A DNA stretch of 64,000 bases, from positions 1,674,001 to 1,738,000 of the forward strand of contig NZ_CP080766.1 of assembly GCF_019602855.1 (NCBI RefSeq), given 5' to 3'. Below are positions 1 to 9,600 of this stretch, piece by piece. The first letter of the stretch is position 1, and each line of letters opens with the position of its first letter. This DNA is from Cupriavidus pinatubonensis. GTDB lineage: Bacteria > Pseudomonadota > Gammaproteobacteria > Burkholderiales > Burkholderiaceae. A program made the position numbers and the translations under genes. The notes beneath the pieces are model-generated. The model saw nothing but the letters and a program-made list of their open reading frames with translations. It was not told the DNA's origin and ran no database searches.

Positions 1-129
1 GCCGGCAAGTGGACAATGCGTGGCTCTTGCCGCCGATGTTTTGTGGCAACAACCGCGTAAGCCCTCAAGCTGTCCCTGCGCGTCGCGCGCGTTCCTACTA
101 ATATTCAGTTAAAGCGGTGTGCGCAATGG

Positions 130-3100
130 TTGCGCACCACCCATGCACTTGGGACCGGCGTGAAGACCGCGCCGAGGGTGCCGGTAGAACGGGATGGCCA
201 AAACGTGGCACGACGTGGCTGGATCTTCGCTGGCTTGGCAGTCGCCCTCTGTGGGGGCGGATATGTCGTTTATAGCCTCGTATCGAATGAAGTGCGCAAT
301 TCGCACTGGCAGGCGCGCTACCTTGGCCGCTTTGCCAGCGAATTGACCTTCGAGGTGCAGCCTGGCGCCAGCGATCGCATCAGGTTCCCGCATTCGGGCC
401 CCTACGACGCCAGGATGGGCTACGGCCGCCTGCCGCAGATTGCGCAGCGGCTCGGCGAGCGCGGTTTCGTGCCGGCCGAGCAGGCGCGCATGTCGCCCGA
501 GATGATCCGCTTGATGGATCAGGGTATCTTCCCGCCGTATCGCGAAAAGAACCAGGCTGGCCTGGTGCTGCGCGACTGCAACAGCATGACGCTCGTGTTC
601 GAGCGTTATCCGCAGCGCCAGTACGACAATTTCGACGCCGTGCCGCCGGTGCTCGTGAGCGCGCTGCTGTATGTCGAGAACCAGGGGCTGCTCAATCCCG
701 AATACCCGAGCATGAACCCGGCACTGGACTGGAAGCGGCTGTCGCGCGCGGTAATCGACCGCGCCATCCGCTTCGCCGACAGCTCGCATGAATCGCCTGG
801 CGGCAGCACGCTTGCGACGCAGATCGAAAAATACCGGCACTCGCCCGAAGGCCGCACGCAATCGATTCCCGAGAAATTCCGGCAGATGGCGTCGGCTTCG
901 CTGCGGGCCTATATGGACGGCCCCGATACCCAGCGCGCACGCGAACGGATCGTGGTCGATTACCTCAACACCGTACCGCTGTCCGCACGCGTGGGCTTTG
1001 GTGAAGTCAACGGCATCGGCGACGCGCTGTGGGTCTGGTATGGCGAAGACTTCGGCGAGGTCAACCGCCTGTTGAAGCAGATGGATTCGCGCGCGCCGAC
1101 CGACCGCCAGGCACAGGCGTTCAAGCGCGCGCTGTCGCTGATCATCTCGCAGCGCCGGCCGTCCTACCACTTGCGCCGCGACGACACCAATCTCGACGCG
1201 CTGACGGGCAGCTACCTGCGCTTGCTGGGGGCCAACAACATCATTACGCCGGAGCTGCGCGATGCCGCGCTGCGGCAGCAGCTTGACAAGGCCGCGCCGC
1301 CTGTGCGGCCCGATCAGGGACCGTTCGTCACGCGCAAGGCCATCAACCGCGTGCGTGCGGACATCGGGCGCCTGACCGGCGTGGACAGCCGCTACGACAT
1401 GGACCGCCTGGACCTGACCGCGGACAGCACCATCAATCGCGAAGCGCAACGCATCGTCACCGATACCCTCTTGAGCATGCGGGACAAGGCCGTCGCGCAC
1501 ACCATGGGGCTGTATGGCCACAACCTGCTGCGCGAGCAGGACGACCCGTCAAAGCTGGTCGCTAGCTTCACGCTGTTCGAGCGCGTCGGCAATGCCAGCG
1601 TGGTTCGCGTGCAGGCCGACAACATCGACCAGCCGTTCGACATCAACAGCGGCGCGCGCCTGAATTTGGGCTCGACGGCCAAGCTGCGCACGCTGGTAAC
1701 GTACCTGGAAATCTTCAGCGAACTGCACGCGCGCTACGCGAGCATGAGCAAGGAAGAACTGGCCGGCGTGAAGGTCGCGAAGCCCGACGCCCTGAGCCGC
1801 TGGGCGATCGACTACCTTTCCAAGGCACGCACGCCGCAGGATCGCACGCTGGCAGCCATGCTCGACGCCGCGATGGAACGCAAGTACTCGGGCAGCCCGG
1901 GCGAAGGCTTCTACACGGGCGGCGGCCTGCAGAGCTTCACCAACTTCGAGCGCTGGGAAGGCGAACGCATCATGACCGTGCGCGTGGGTTTCCAGCACTC
2001 GGTCAACCTGGTGTTCATCCGCATGATGCGCGACATCGTGCGCTATGAGCTGTTCCACGGCAAGGTGGACATGAGCAATATCTTCGAGGACCGCAACGCG
2101 CCCGAGCGCCGCGTGTACCTCGAGCGCTTCGCCGACCAGGAAGGTGCAGCGTACATGACCAATTTCTACCAGCGCTACCGCGGCAAGGATTCGGACCAGC
2201 GCGTGGCGACGCTGCTCGGACGCGTGCGCGTGAGCACGCCGCACTATACGGCGGTGCGCATGTCGGTGGCGCTACTGAGCGCGCGGCCCGATCTCGATGA
2301 AGAGAGCTTCGTGCGCATCATGCGTTCGCGCATGTCGGAAAAGCAGCTTGCCGGCGAGGACCTGCCGGCGCTCTATCGCAAGTACGGCCACGACAAGTTC
2401 AATCTCAATGACCGCGGCTACCTCTCGCGCGTCCATCCGCTGGAGTTGTGGATGGTGGAGTACCTCGGCAAGAATCCGGACGCCACGCTGACGCAGATCC
2501 TGAACGACAGCAAGGCCGAGCGGCAGTATGTGTACCGCTGGCTGTTCCGTTCGCACAGCAAGTACGGGCAGGACAACCGCATCCGCACGCTGCTGGAGCA
2601 GGAGGCATTCCAGCGCATCGCCAAGCGCTGGCAGCGGTTGGGCTATCCGTTCGATTCGCTGACGCCGTCGTACGCGACCGCGATCGGCGCGTCAGGCGAT
2701 CGTCCCGCGGCACTCGCCGAACTGGCCGGCATCATCCAGAGCGGCGGCATGGCCACACAGACCGCGACGCTGCGTAGCCTGGATTTTGCGGCGAACACCC
2801 CTTATGCGACGCGCTTCGTGCTCCAGCCGGACCCGGGCAAGCGGCTGCTACCGACGGAGATCACGGACCTGGTGCGGCGCTCGATGCTGGATGTGGTGGA
2901 ACGCGGCACGGCCAAGTCGATCGCCGGAGCATTCGTGGTACCTGGCAAGGGCGGCGCGCCTGTCCCGATTGCCGGCAAGACCGGAACCGGCGACCAGCGC
3001 TTCCAGACCTATGGCCCGGGCGGGCGACTGATTTCGTCGCGTTCGGTCAATCGTTCCGCCACGTTCGTGTTCGTGCTCGGCGAGCGCTTTTTCGGCACTG

Positions 3101-3360
3101 TGACCATCAACGTCAGCGAGCCCTATGCCGCGCGCTACAGCTTTACCAGCGCGCTGGCGGTACGGGTGCTGCGCTACCTGGCGCCGCAGGTGGCAGCAAT
3201 GGCGACGCCGGGCAGCGAACAGGCGCTGCTGCGCTGCCGCGACTGGCCACAGGAAATCCGCCTGCCGCGCAACGAGGCGCAGGCGCCTGCGCCGGAAGGC
3301 GCGACGGCTTCGGCGGACGTGTTGAAAGTGGATCAGCCCCTGCGGCGTACCATGCCGTAG
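130..3360 (+). CDS. Large bifunctional penicillin-binding protein (transglycosylase/transpeptidase)
   Basis: This is a peptidoglycan polymerase and crosslinker anchored in the inner membrane. One membrane segment lies at about residues 31-50. A GT51 transglycosylase domain follows, with the catalytic Glu in YVEN (about 181-184), GGSTLATQ (224-231) and YLN (278-280). The transpeptidase domain carries STAK (nucleophile Ser515), SVN (624-626) and KTGTGD (950-955), so all three penicillin-binding motifs are present. At 1076 residues it is longer than usual class A enzymes; the extra length is an insert between STAK and KTGTG. The start is a TTG at 130; an in-frame GTG at 160 is an alternative, and no strong ribosome site separates them. 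Its stop overlaps the convergent GlsB gene by 28 bases. Confidence 0.9.
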   Translation: MRTTHALGTGVKTAPRVPVERDGQNVARRGWIFAGLAVALCGGGYVVYSLVSNEVRNSHWQARYLGRFASELTFEVQPGASDRIRFPHSGPYDARMGYGRLPQIAQRLGERGFVPAEQARMSPEMIRLMDQGIFPPYREKNQAGLVLRDCNSMTLVFERYPQRQYDNFDAVPPVLVSALLYVENQGLLNPEYPSMNPALDWKRLSRAVIDRAIRFADSSHESPGGSTLATQIEKYRHSPEGRTQSIPEKFRQMASASLRAYMDGPDTQRARERIVVDYLNTVPLSARVGFGEVNGIGDALWVWYGEDFGEVNRLLKQMDSRAPTDRQAQAFKRALSLIISQRRPSYHLRRDDTNLDALTGSYLRLLGANNIITPELRDAALRQQLDKAAPPVRPDQGPFVTRKAINRVRADIGRLTGVDSRYDMDRLDLTADSTINREAQRIVTDTLLSMRDKAVAHTMGLYGHNLLREQDDPSKLVASFTLFERVGNASVVRVQADNIDQPFDINSGARLNLGSTAKLRTLVTYLEIFSELHARYASMSKEELAGVKVAKPDALSRWAIDYLSKARTPQDRTLAAMLDAAMERKYSGSPGEGFYTGGGLQSFTNFERWEGERIMTVRVGFQHSVNLVFIRMMRDIVRYELFHGKVDMSNIFEDRNAPERRVYLERFADQEGAAYMTNFYQRYRGKDSDQRVATLLGRVRVSTPHYTAVRMSVALLSARPDLDEESFVRIMRSRMSEKQLAGEDLPALYRKYGHDKFNLNDRGYLSRVHPLELWMVEYLGKNPDATLTQILNDSKAERQYVYRWLFRSHSKYGQDNRIRTLLEQEAFQRIAKRWQRLGYPFDSLTPSYATAIGASGDRPAALAELAGIIQSGGMATQTATLRSLDFAANTPYATRFVLQPDPGKRLLPTEITDLVRRSMLDVVERGTAKSIAGAFVVPGKGGAPVPIAGKTGTGDQRFQTYGPGGRLISSRSVNRSATFVFVLGERFFGTVTINVSEPYAARYSFTSALAVRVLRYLAPQVAAMATPGSEQALLRCRDWPQEIRLPRNEAQAPAPEGATASADVLKVDQPLRRTMP

Positions 3361-3584
3361 AGCACCAGCAGCACGATCGCGCCGAGCACCGAGGCAATCC
3401 AGCCGGCCGGCTGGCCTGGCTGGTACCAGCCCATCGAACGGCCGACGAAACCGGCCGCCACCGAGCCCAGAATGCCGAGCAGGATCGTCATGATCCAGCC
3501 CATCTTGTCGTCGCCGGGCTTGATGGCCCGGGCGATCAGTCCCACGATGAGGCCGACGAAGACGGTGCCAAGGAATGCCATCAT
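3333..3584 (-). CDS. GlsB/YeaQ/YmgE family stress-response membrane protein
   Basis: This 83-residue inner-membrane protein has three hydrophobic helices separated by short glycine-rich loops and a basic tail, which is the standard layout and length of the transglycosylase-associated (GlsB/YeaQ) family. The family is linked to general envelope or acid stress; the molecular role is not known. Two adjacent ATG codons lie at 3584 and 3581, and an AGGAG six bases before the first supports 3584. The gene converges on the penicillin-binding protein gene and overlaps its last 28 bases, so the two 3' ends are antisense to each other. Confidence 0.85.
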   Translation of the reverse strand: MMAFLGTVFVGLIVGLIARAIKPGDDKMGWIMTILLGILGSVAAGFVGRSMGWYQPGQPAGWIASVLGAIVLLVLYGMVRRRG

Positions 3585-3701
3585 GATCTGCTCCTGCTGT
3601 GGAAGGGATCGCGGCGGGCGCCCGTCCCGCACGTTCGCTGGCGCCGCCCGCTGCGATCCATAATATACGCGGCCACGGCAGGTGGCATGGCTCGCCATGC
3701 C

Positions 3702-3749
3702 CAGCCGCCCAGCCGCCCAGCCGCTTAGCCGCTTAGCCGATCAGCCGCC
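3702..3749. repeat. Tandem 8-bp repeat, six imperfect units
   Basis: Six consecutive octamers of the form CAGCCGCC / TAGCCGCT run through the gap after the chemoreceptor gene and into its stop codon and last residues. Slippage here would alter the chemoreceptor C-terminus by a few residues at most. Confidence 0.6.
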
Positions 3750-5297
3750 GGCGAGCCGGAACTGGCCGACCGCGTGGTGCAGTGCGGCTGCCTGGTCTTC
3801 CAGCGACGCGGCAGCGGCGGCAGCTTCTTCCACCAGCGCCGCGTTCTGCTGCGCCATCTGGTCCATCTGCGACACCGCCTGGTTGACCTGCTCGATGCCG
3901 CCGGTCTGCTCTTCGGTGGCTGCCCGCATCTCGCCCATCAGGTCCGTGACGCGCTTGACCGCCTCGACGATCTCGTCCATGGCCTTGCCCGCACCTTCGA
4001 CCAGCACCGCGCCGTCTTCCACGCGCTGCGCCGAATTGCCGATCAATGCCTTGATCTCCTTGGCAGCAGTGGCGCTGCGCTGGGCCAGCGTGCGCACCTC
4101 GCCGGCTACCACGGCAAAGCCGCGGCCCTGCTCGCCGGCGCGCGCGGCTTCCACCGCGGCGTTCAGCGCCAGGATATTGGTCTGGAACGCAATGCCTTCG
4201 ATCACGGCGATGATGTCGACCACCTTGCCCGACGCTTCCTTGATGTCGCCCATGGTCGTGACCACCTGGCTCACGATGCTGCCGCCGCGCACCGCGATCT
4301 CGGATGCGCCCTCGGCCAGGCGGCTGGCCTGGCGCGCATTGTCGGCGCTCTGGCGCACCGTGCTGGTGAGCTGCTCCATGCTGGCTGCGGTTTGCTCCAG
4401 CGAGGCCGCCTGCTCTTCGCTGCGGCGCGACAGGTCGGAGTTGCCGGCGGAAATCTGCTTGGCCGCGCCCGCGATTGAATCGGCCGAACCCCGGATGCTG
4501 CCTATTGCGCCGGTCAGGCGCGACTGCATCTGCTGCATGGCGTAAAGCACGCTGTGCTCGTCGCCGGGCTGCACCTCGACCATGGTGCTCAGGTTGCCTT
4601 CGGCGATGCGCGTGGCGATCTGCGACGTGAGCGCAGGCTCGCCGCCGAGCTGCTTCTGCAGGCTGCCGGCCACGCGCAGCATGACCACCGTCATCAGCGC
4701 GCCCACGCCGAGCAGCAGCCCGAGCGCGTTGAGCAGCGACGTGCGGAACGTGGCCTCGATGTCGTCCAGGTACAGGCCGGCGATAAAGTTCCAGTCCCAG
4801 GGGCGGAAGTTGGCCACATAGCTGAGCTTGGGCTGCGGCGCCTCGGCGCCTGGCCTGGGCCACAGGTAGTTGACGAAGCCCTTGCCGGCGCCCTTGCCGA
4901 TGGCGGCGATATCGCGGAACAGGTACGTGCCGTTGGGATCCTTCATGTCCTCCATCTTCTTGCCGATCATGTCGGTCTTGAACGGATGCATGAGCACTTC
5001 GGTGTCGGAGCGCATCAGCGTGAAGTAGCCGTCGTCGCCAAAGCGCATCGCGCGCACGCGCTCCAGCGCCTGTTCTTTGGCTTCTTCCGGCGGCATCTTG
5101 CCCGCCTTGGCCAGCGCCTCATACCCGGCCACCACCGACACCGCGGTATCCGTGACGTGCGCCAGGTCAAGCCGGCGCTCCTCCATGCGCAGCGCGCGCA
5201 TCTGCCATGCATTCCACAGCGTGATGCCAAGCAGGCATACCCAGCTCAGCACCAGTGGCAGCAAGAGCTTTTTCCTCAGACTCAGGTTTTGCAGCAT
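3741..5297 (-). CDS. Methyl-accepting chemotaxis protein with sCache_2 sensor
   Basis: This is a transmembrane chemoreceptor that signals through CheA/CheW. The 518-residue form starting at MLQN has TM1 at about 11-29, a periplasmic sCache_2 domain at about 33-180 (GDDGYF and the PWDWNF end are typical), TM2 at about 187-207, a HAMP region, and the long cytoplasmic coiled coil with the conserved hairpin tip [19 protein letters not shown]. There is no C-terminal NWETF-type pentapeptide. The frame is open far upstream, and an ATG at 5357 would add 20 residues; 5297 is chosen because TM1 then begins at a normal position. sCache_2 receptors often bind small organic acids; the ligand cannot be read from sequence. 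Confidence 0.9.
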   Translation of the reverse strand: MLQNLSLRKKLLLPLVLSWVCLLGITLWNAWQMRALRMEERRLDLAHVTDTAVSVVAGYEALAKAGKMPPEEAKEQALERVRAMRFGDDGYFTLMRSDTEVLMHPFKTDMIGKKMEDMKDPNGTYLFRDIAAIGKGAGKGFVNYLWPRPGAEAPQPKLSYVANFRPWDWNFIAGLYLDDIEATFRTSLLNALGLLLGVGALMTVVMLRVAGSLQKQLGGEPALTSQIATRIAEGNLSTMVEVQPGDEHSVLYAMQQMQSRLTGAIGSIRGSADSIAGAAKQISAGNSDLSRRSEEQAASLEQTAASMEQLTSTVRQSADNARQASRLAEGASEIAVRGGSIVSQVVTTMGDIKEASGKVVDIIAVIEGIAFQTNILALNAAVEAARAGEQGRGFAVVAGEVRTLAQRSATAAKEIKALIGNSAQRVEDGAVLVEGAGKAMDEIVEAVKRVTDLMGEMRAATEEQTGGIEQVNQAVSQMDQMAQQNAALVEEAAAAAASLEDQAAALHHAVGQFRLAGG

Positions 5298-5550
5298 TGC
5301 CTCTGTTTCTCCCCATATGCTCGGTGTAATCGGACTTTTGGCGTCCGTCCCCGCCATAACGGCGACCGCTTTGACTAACTTGATTGGGGTAATACCTCCT
5401 TGAAGGCAGCAAGGTTTGTCGGCTTTTTGGAAAGAAGTGGAGACAGCGTCACGGAGAAAACCTCGGTCTGCCCTAAAATCGGCGGCAGTCCGACAGGGCC
5501 GCAGAGCGCCCTGTATCCCATCCCACGCCAACCCCCCACGAGGAGCACGC

Positions 5551-6792
5551 ATGGCAGCGACGCCACGCAACCCTATGACGCAACCCGATGCAGCCGACGG
5601 CAGTAGCACGCATGACCGCGGTGTCCTGTCGGTGTTCCTCGTGTTCCTGCGGCTGGGCCTCACGTCGTTTGGCGGTCCCGTGGCGCACCTCGGGTACTTT
5701 CGCGACGAGTTCGTCACACGCAGGCGCTGGCTCAGCGAACGCGCCTATGCGGATCTCGTCGGCCTGTGCCAGTTTCTGCCGGGCCCGGCGAGCAGCCAGG
5801 TCGGCCTAGCCCTTGGCATGTCGCGCGCCGGCTATGCAGGCGCGCTGGCGGCATGGACAGGCTTCACCTTGCCGTCGGCACTGGCCATGATCCTCTTGGC
5901 GCAGGGGTTGGCGGCATGGGGAGCCAACGTTCCGCCTGGCCTGTTGCACGGGCTCAAGCTCGTGGCCCTGGCCGTGGTGGCGCAGGCGTTCTGGGGCATG
6001 GCGCGAAACCTATGCCCGGACACGCTGCGCGTGACCATCATGGCGATTGCTGTGTGTCTGGCCGTCGCGGTGCCCGGGCCGTGGATCCAGGTCGCAGTCA
6101 TCGCCGCCACGGCGATCGCTGGTCTCCTGCTGATCCGAACGGAAACAGCGCCTGTGCATGACCCCTTGCCGATGCCCGTGACCCATCGCGCCGGGGTCGC
6201 GGCGTTGGTGCTTTTCGCTGTGCTGATGGCCGGCCTGCCGTTGCTTGCGCGTCATGCGGGCGCAGGCGCGGTGCCGATGTTCGATGCCTTCTTTCGCGCC
6301 GGCGCCCTGGTATTCGGCGGCGGCCACGTCGTGCTGCCGCTGCTGGACGCGGCGGTGATCCCGACCGGCTGGGTGAGCCGCGACGCGTTCCTTGCCGGCT
6401 ATGGCGTGGTGCAGGCCATGCCGGGGCCGCTCTTCACGTTCGCCGCGTTTCTCGGTGCTGCGATGCAGATCGAACCCACCGGCTGGGCCGGCGGCTTGCT
6501 CTGCCTGGTGGCGATCTTCCTGCCTGGCATGCTGCTGGTGATCGGCGTGCTGCCGTTCTGGGAAAGCCTGCGCCGCAGCCGGCGCGCGCAGGCCGCGCTG
6601 GCGGGCGTGAATGCCGGCGTGGTCGGCCTGCTGCTGGCCGCGCTGTACCAGCCCGTGTGGACCAGCGCGGTGCATGCGCCACGCGATTTCGGGCTGGCTG
6701 TGGTGGCGCTGGTCGCGCTGATGTGGTGGCGGCTGCCGCCGTGGCTTGTCGTGGCGGTGGCTGCGGTGGCCGGGTGGGCGGCGGGGCTGTAG
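5551..6792 (+). CDS. chrA: Chromate transporter, ChrA family (long, two-domain)
   Basis: This inner-membrane CHR-family protein (413 residues) is expected to export chromate. The two tandem CHR halves are visible: the first begins with [19 protein letters not shown] and includes [10 protein letters not shown], the second has [18 protein letters not shown] and [15 protein letters not shown]. About ten hydrophobic helices fit the family. The start at 5551 is chosen because AGGAG sits five bases before it; the upstream extension of the frame looks non-coding. A chrB remnant lies 1.3 kb away on the other strand, so the usual chrBA pair appears to have been rearranged. Substrate specificity is inferred from family only. 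Confidence 0.88.
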   Translation: MAATPRNPMTQPDAADGSSTHDRGVLSVFLVFLRLGLTSFGGPVAHLGYFRDEFVTRRRWLSERAYADLVGLCQFLPGPASSQVGLALGMSRAGYAGALAAWTGFTLPSALAMILLAQGLAAWGANVPPGLLHGLKLVALAVVAQAFWGMARNLCPDTLRVTIMAIAVCLAVAVPGPWIQVAVIAATAIAGLLLIRTETAPVHDPLPMPVTHRAGVAALVLFAVLMAGLPLLARHAGAGAVPMFDAFFRAGALVFGGGHVVLPLLDAAVIPTGWVSRDAFLAGYGVVQAMPGPLFTFAAFLGAAMQIEPTGWAGGLLCLVAIFLPGMLLVIGVLPFWESLRRSRRAQAALAGVNAGVVGLLLAALYQPVWTSAVHAPRDFGLAVVALVALMWWRLPPWLVVAVAAVAGWAAGL

Positions 6793-6817
6793 CGCTGCTC
6801 CCGGTTTCGCGCGCGCG

Positions 6818-8041
6818 TTACCGCTCGGGCTCGACGCGCCGGAATGCCCGCAGCAGGGCAAGGTCATAGCCGATCTTGAGCAGCCCGCAAGCCACCAGCG
6901 GCGCGGCGGCCCAGCCTGTGGCCAGCATGGCGCCGGCCAGCGTCGGGCCAAGCGCGGCGGCCAGACTTCTGGGTACTGCTGTCAGGCTGGCAGCCGCGGG
7001 GCGTTCTGGCGGTGTCACCACGGCCATCACGTACGCGGTGCGAGTCGGTACATCCATCTGGGACAGTGCGCTGCGGGCCAGCAGCAGGACCAGCGCCGGC
7101 ACGAGCGAGGGCGCCATGGCCGCGGCAATCAGGCACAGGCTGGACGGGATATGCGTGAACACCATGGTGTTCAGGAGGCCGACGCGGCGCGCCAGCGGCA
7201 CGGCCACCAGCTGCGATGCCGCCGACAACAGCCCGGCCCAGAAGAAGAACCGGCCCGCGTCGCCCGGCGACAGCCCAAAGCGCTGCATCAGCCAGAGCGA
7301 CAGCAGCGCGTTGACCACCAGCCCGCCCGCGAAGGCGTCCACGCTGAACAGCAGCGCCAGGCGCATGACGATGCCGCGCGATGCACCGAGTGGCACGCGC
7401 GGCGTGTCCGCATGCGGATCGTGTGCCGGCAAGCGGGCATAGAGGTACCACAACGCGCCTCCCACGAGCGCGTACAGCACGAACATCGCGCGCATGGCGG
7501 GCAGCGGCGCCAGCATGCCGTGCCCCGCGGCCCAGCCCGGCAGCGCTGCCGCGAGCGCGCCGAAGGCCGATGCCAGCGAACCGCTCAGGCTGTAGCGCGC
7601 AAACAGCGCGGTGCGCGCCTGCGGCGTGGCCGCATCCGCCAGGCGCGCATGCTCCAGCGGCAGGAACAGGCTGACATCACCCGAGCCGGGATTGATCGTG
7701 CCGACAAAGGCAACGATCACCAGCGGCCACAGCGAGGTTAGTCCCGCAAAGCCGATGCCGGTCGCCACCATCAGCGCGGCAGCCAGCGTCAGCATGCGCC
7801 GCAACGGATAGCGGTGCCCGAGCACGCCGACCAGGATGGTCGCCAGCGCAGACCCCGCCAGCGTGGCGCTGCCGATCAGCCCGACCGCGAGCGGATCGAA
7901 GCCGAGCGCCAGCAGGTACGCGGGCAGCAGCACGGCGACAAAGCCATCGCAGATGCCGCGCAGCGCGCGGCCCAGCAGCAGCGTCAGGGCCACCGGATCG
8001 ATACCCGGCGGCAGCACCATACTGGCGAGCGAGGCCCGCAT
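6818..8041 (-). CDS. MFS transporter
   Basis: This is a major facilitator superfamily permease of 407 residues with about twelve hydrophobic segments. The A-motif-like loop GVLGHRYPLRRM lies between helices 2 and 3, and FARYSLSGSLASAFG is a typical helix-5 region. An AGGGA seven bases before the ATG at 8041 supports the start; ATGs at 8071 and 8020 are alternatives. It lies eleven bases after the stop of the truncated chrB on the same strand. MFS genes downstream of chrB occur in chromate clusters, so a role in metal or oxyanion export is a reasonable inference but not shown. Confidence 0.82.
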   Translation of the reverse strand: MRASLASMVLPPGIDPVALTLLLGRALRGICDGFVAVLLPAYLLALGFDPLAVGLIGSATLAGSALATILVGVLGHRYPLRRMLTLAAALMVATGIGFAGLTSLWPLVIVAFVGTINPGSGDVSLFLPLEHARLADAATPQARTALFARYSLSGSLASAFGALAAALPGWAAGHGMLAPLPAMRAMFVLYALVGGALWYLYARLPAHDPHADTPRVPLGASRGIVMRLALLFSVDAFAGGLVVNALLSLWLMQRFGLSPGDAGRFFFWAGLLSAASQLVAVPLARRVGLLNTMVFTHIPSSLCLIAAAMAPSLVPALVLLLARSALSQMDVPTRTAYVMAVVTPPERPAAASLTAVPRSLAAALGPTLAGAMLATGWAAAPLVACGLLKIGYDLALLRAFRRVEPER

Positions 8042-8051
8042 CGGCGCTTCC

Positions 8052-8213
8052 CTAGTGATGGAGCAGCGCATGCCGGGCCGGCAACAGGTAGGCGCCGTCG
8101 CGCAAGGCGGCGCAACCGAGCGCACGGACGGCGCGCCAGATCCGCATGCGGGCGGTGGCGCTGGAAGTAGGCAGGCTGACGATCAGCAGCGTCCACGAGT
8201 CTTGGCTGTTCAT
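8052..8213 (-). pseudogene. Truncated chromate resistance protein ChrB (N-terminal fragment)
   Basis: The 53-residue frame reads WTLLIVSLPT, then TARMRIWRAVRALG and LRDGAYLLPA, which matches the start of ChrB, the chromate-responsive regulator of chr operons. Full ChrB is about 300 residues; here the frame stops after HALLHH and the MFS gene begins at once. I see no remainder of ChrB nearby, so this is most likely a deletion remnant. A stand-alone ChrB N-terminal domain remains possible. Recognition is from memory of the family, without an alignment. Confidence 0.6.
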
Positions 8214-8427
8214 GGCTCGATGATAGGACTGCCATAGGGTTGTCTTCAATGCTGTAGCAATGTCTACAAACCTCGACACGGAAATCTTTCATTGATTGCG
8301 CAATGGATGTATCGCGGCCGCCCCTCGCGTCAGCAATTCGTCAAGAAACTGGCCTATGGTGGAGACTTGGCGTACAACCAGACCCTGCTCCGCACCGCGA
8401 AGCAGTCTGGAACCTGCAGGAGGGACC

Positions 8428-8613
8428 ATGTCGGTCAGACTCAGGTGCTGGTCGGAAGATGGCGAGGAAGTCGTCGACGTTCCCGGGGCCACGCTCGCTG
8501 CCCAGGTCGCACAGGCGGCCGCGCAACCTGCGCCCGAAGCACCGCAACCGCCGGTGGAGTTCACCAAGTGGACGATGCCCGATGACCCCGACCGCTACGC
8601 AGACTACGCGTAG
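8428..8613 (+). CDS. Small hypothetical protein (61 aa)
   Basis: The ATG at 8428 follows a strong ribosome site (GGAGGG, three bases upstream). The product has a short beta-like start (VRLRCWSEDGEEVVDV), an alanine/proline/glutamine-rich middle and an acidic end (DDPDRYADYA). No signal peptide or membrane helix is seen. I do not recognise a family. A GC-rich hairpin follows 12 bases after the stop. Confidence 0.55.
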   Translation: MSVRLRCWSEDGEEVVDVPGATLAAQVAQAAAQPAPEAPQPPVEFTKWTMPDDPDRYADYA

Positions 8614-8624
8614 CCCCATGTGGT

Positions 8625-8651
8625 GCCCGGCGCATACCGCCGGGCGCTCTT
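8625..8651 (+). terminator. GC-rich hairpin, possible terminator
   Basis: A perfect 8-bp stem (GCCCGGCG / CGCCGGGC) with a 5-base loop follows the small gene ending at 8613. The T tract is weak (GCTCTTCC), so termination is plausible but not certain. Confidence 0.4.
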
Positions 8652-8786
8652 CCCACCAAAGATTTTCTCTTCGCTGAAAGGCTGATATCTCGCTTTATGC
8701 ATAGGACGCGGCAACGCGTTTTCATATGCTTCGGTCATCGCGCTGCACCCTTCTGCCCGCAGCGAGAACGATGACTGGAGACATCA

Positions 8787-9116
8787 ATGCCCTTGTTCCT
8801 GAACGAAGTCTGGCTTGGCGACATCAAGCCGGAACTGATCGAAGAGGCCGTGACCTTCTTCGGCAACCTGAGCGTCGGCACCAAGCCCGACAACCTTCCG
8901 CCCGACCTGCGCATGATTGCCGGCCCCTGGCTCTCGGCCGAGGAGGCGAAGGTGATGTTCATCTTCGAGATCGACGACCCGTCGACCATGTTCGATGCCT
9001 ACGCTGAGCGCGTAGTCAGCGGCCTGTTTGCGCGGCGCAAGCTGACGCTCCTTTCCGGTTGGGACCAGATGAAGGCCTATACCGATCGCGTGACCGACAG
9101 CGTCGCTAACGCCTGA
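8787..9116 (+). CDS. Small protein, first of a tandem paralogous pair
   Basis: This is a soluble 109-residue protein with no signal peptide or membrane segment. It aligns end to end with the next gene: NEVWL near the start, a shared GNL, N-LP-DL, AGPWLS-EEAK, F-FEIDDP, RRKLTL or RRLTL, and a Trp-Asp near the end. This suggests a compact alpha/beta fold, perhaps a ferredoxin-like dimeric domain; the resemblance to DUF3303 is weak. GGAG six bases before the ATG supports the start. It lies upstream of the TRAP operon in the same direction, so it may be co-expressed. Function unknown. Confidence 0.75.
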   Translation: MPLFLNEVWLGDIKPELIEEAVTFFGNLSVGTKPDNLPPDLRMIAGPWLSAEEAKVMFIFEIDDPSTMFDAYAERVVSGLFARRKLTLLSGWDQMKAYTDRVTDSVANA

Positions 9117-9142
9117 CCCGCATCGAGACAAGGAGAACGAAG

Positions 9143-9475
9143 ATGCCGAAGTTTTTCAATGAAGTCTGGCTGCGCGACATGTCGCCGAAGACCATGCAGG
9201 GGGTCGTGGATTTTCTGGGCAACCTGCGCAAAGGCGTGCGCCCGCACAACCTGCCTGGCGACCTCAAGCTGCTTGCCGGCCCATGGCTGTCCAACGAAGA
9301 GGCGAAGGTGTATTTCGTGTTCGAGATCGACGACCCGACCGAAACGTTCGAGGCCTTTGCCGAGCGCGTGGCCGATGGGCTGTTCCTGAAGCGCCGGCTG
9401 ACGCTGATCCAGGACTGGGACGGCGCGCGCAGCTTCTCTCGCTACCTCAGCGGACGTCCGGCCAAAGCGGCATAA
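9143..9475 (+). CDS. Small protein, second of a tandem paralogous pair
   Basis: This 110-residue protein is a paralogue of the preceding gene, 26 bases downstream, with the same block order (NEVWLRDM, NLPGDLKLLAGPWLSNEEAK, FEIDDPTETF, RRLTLIQDWD). AAGGAG seven bases before the ATG gives a confident start. The pair looks like a local duplication. The most conserved parts are the central AGPWLS-EEAK segment and the acidic FEIDDP strand, which would be the core of the shared fold. Function unknown; its position before dctP suggests a link to the same substrate. Confidence 0.75.
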   Translation: MPKFFNEVWLRDMSPKTMQGVVDFLGNLRKGVRPHNLPGDLKLLAGPWLSNEEAKVYFVFEIDDPTETFEAFAERVADGLFLKRRLTLIQDWDGARSFSRYLSGRPAKAA

Positions 9476-9600
9476 AGCAGAAGGGCACCTCAGGTGCCAC
9501 GGGCGGCCTCCCGGCGGCCGCCGCCGTACTGCGCAAGCAGCGCGTGTGAATCGCGCGGAACGCCGGAAACACTACAAGATCAGACCGCAGGAGACAAACC

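Noticed and set aside
109..1521. 470-residue minus-strand ORF over the penicillin-binding protein gene
   Set aside because: It is antisense to a gene with full GT51 and transpeptidase motifs; its Arg/His/Ala-rich, motif-free sequence is a GC-bias shadow.
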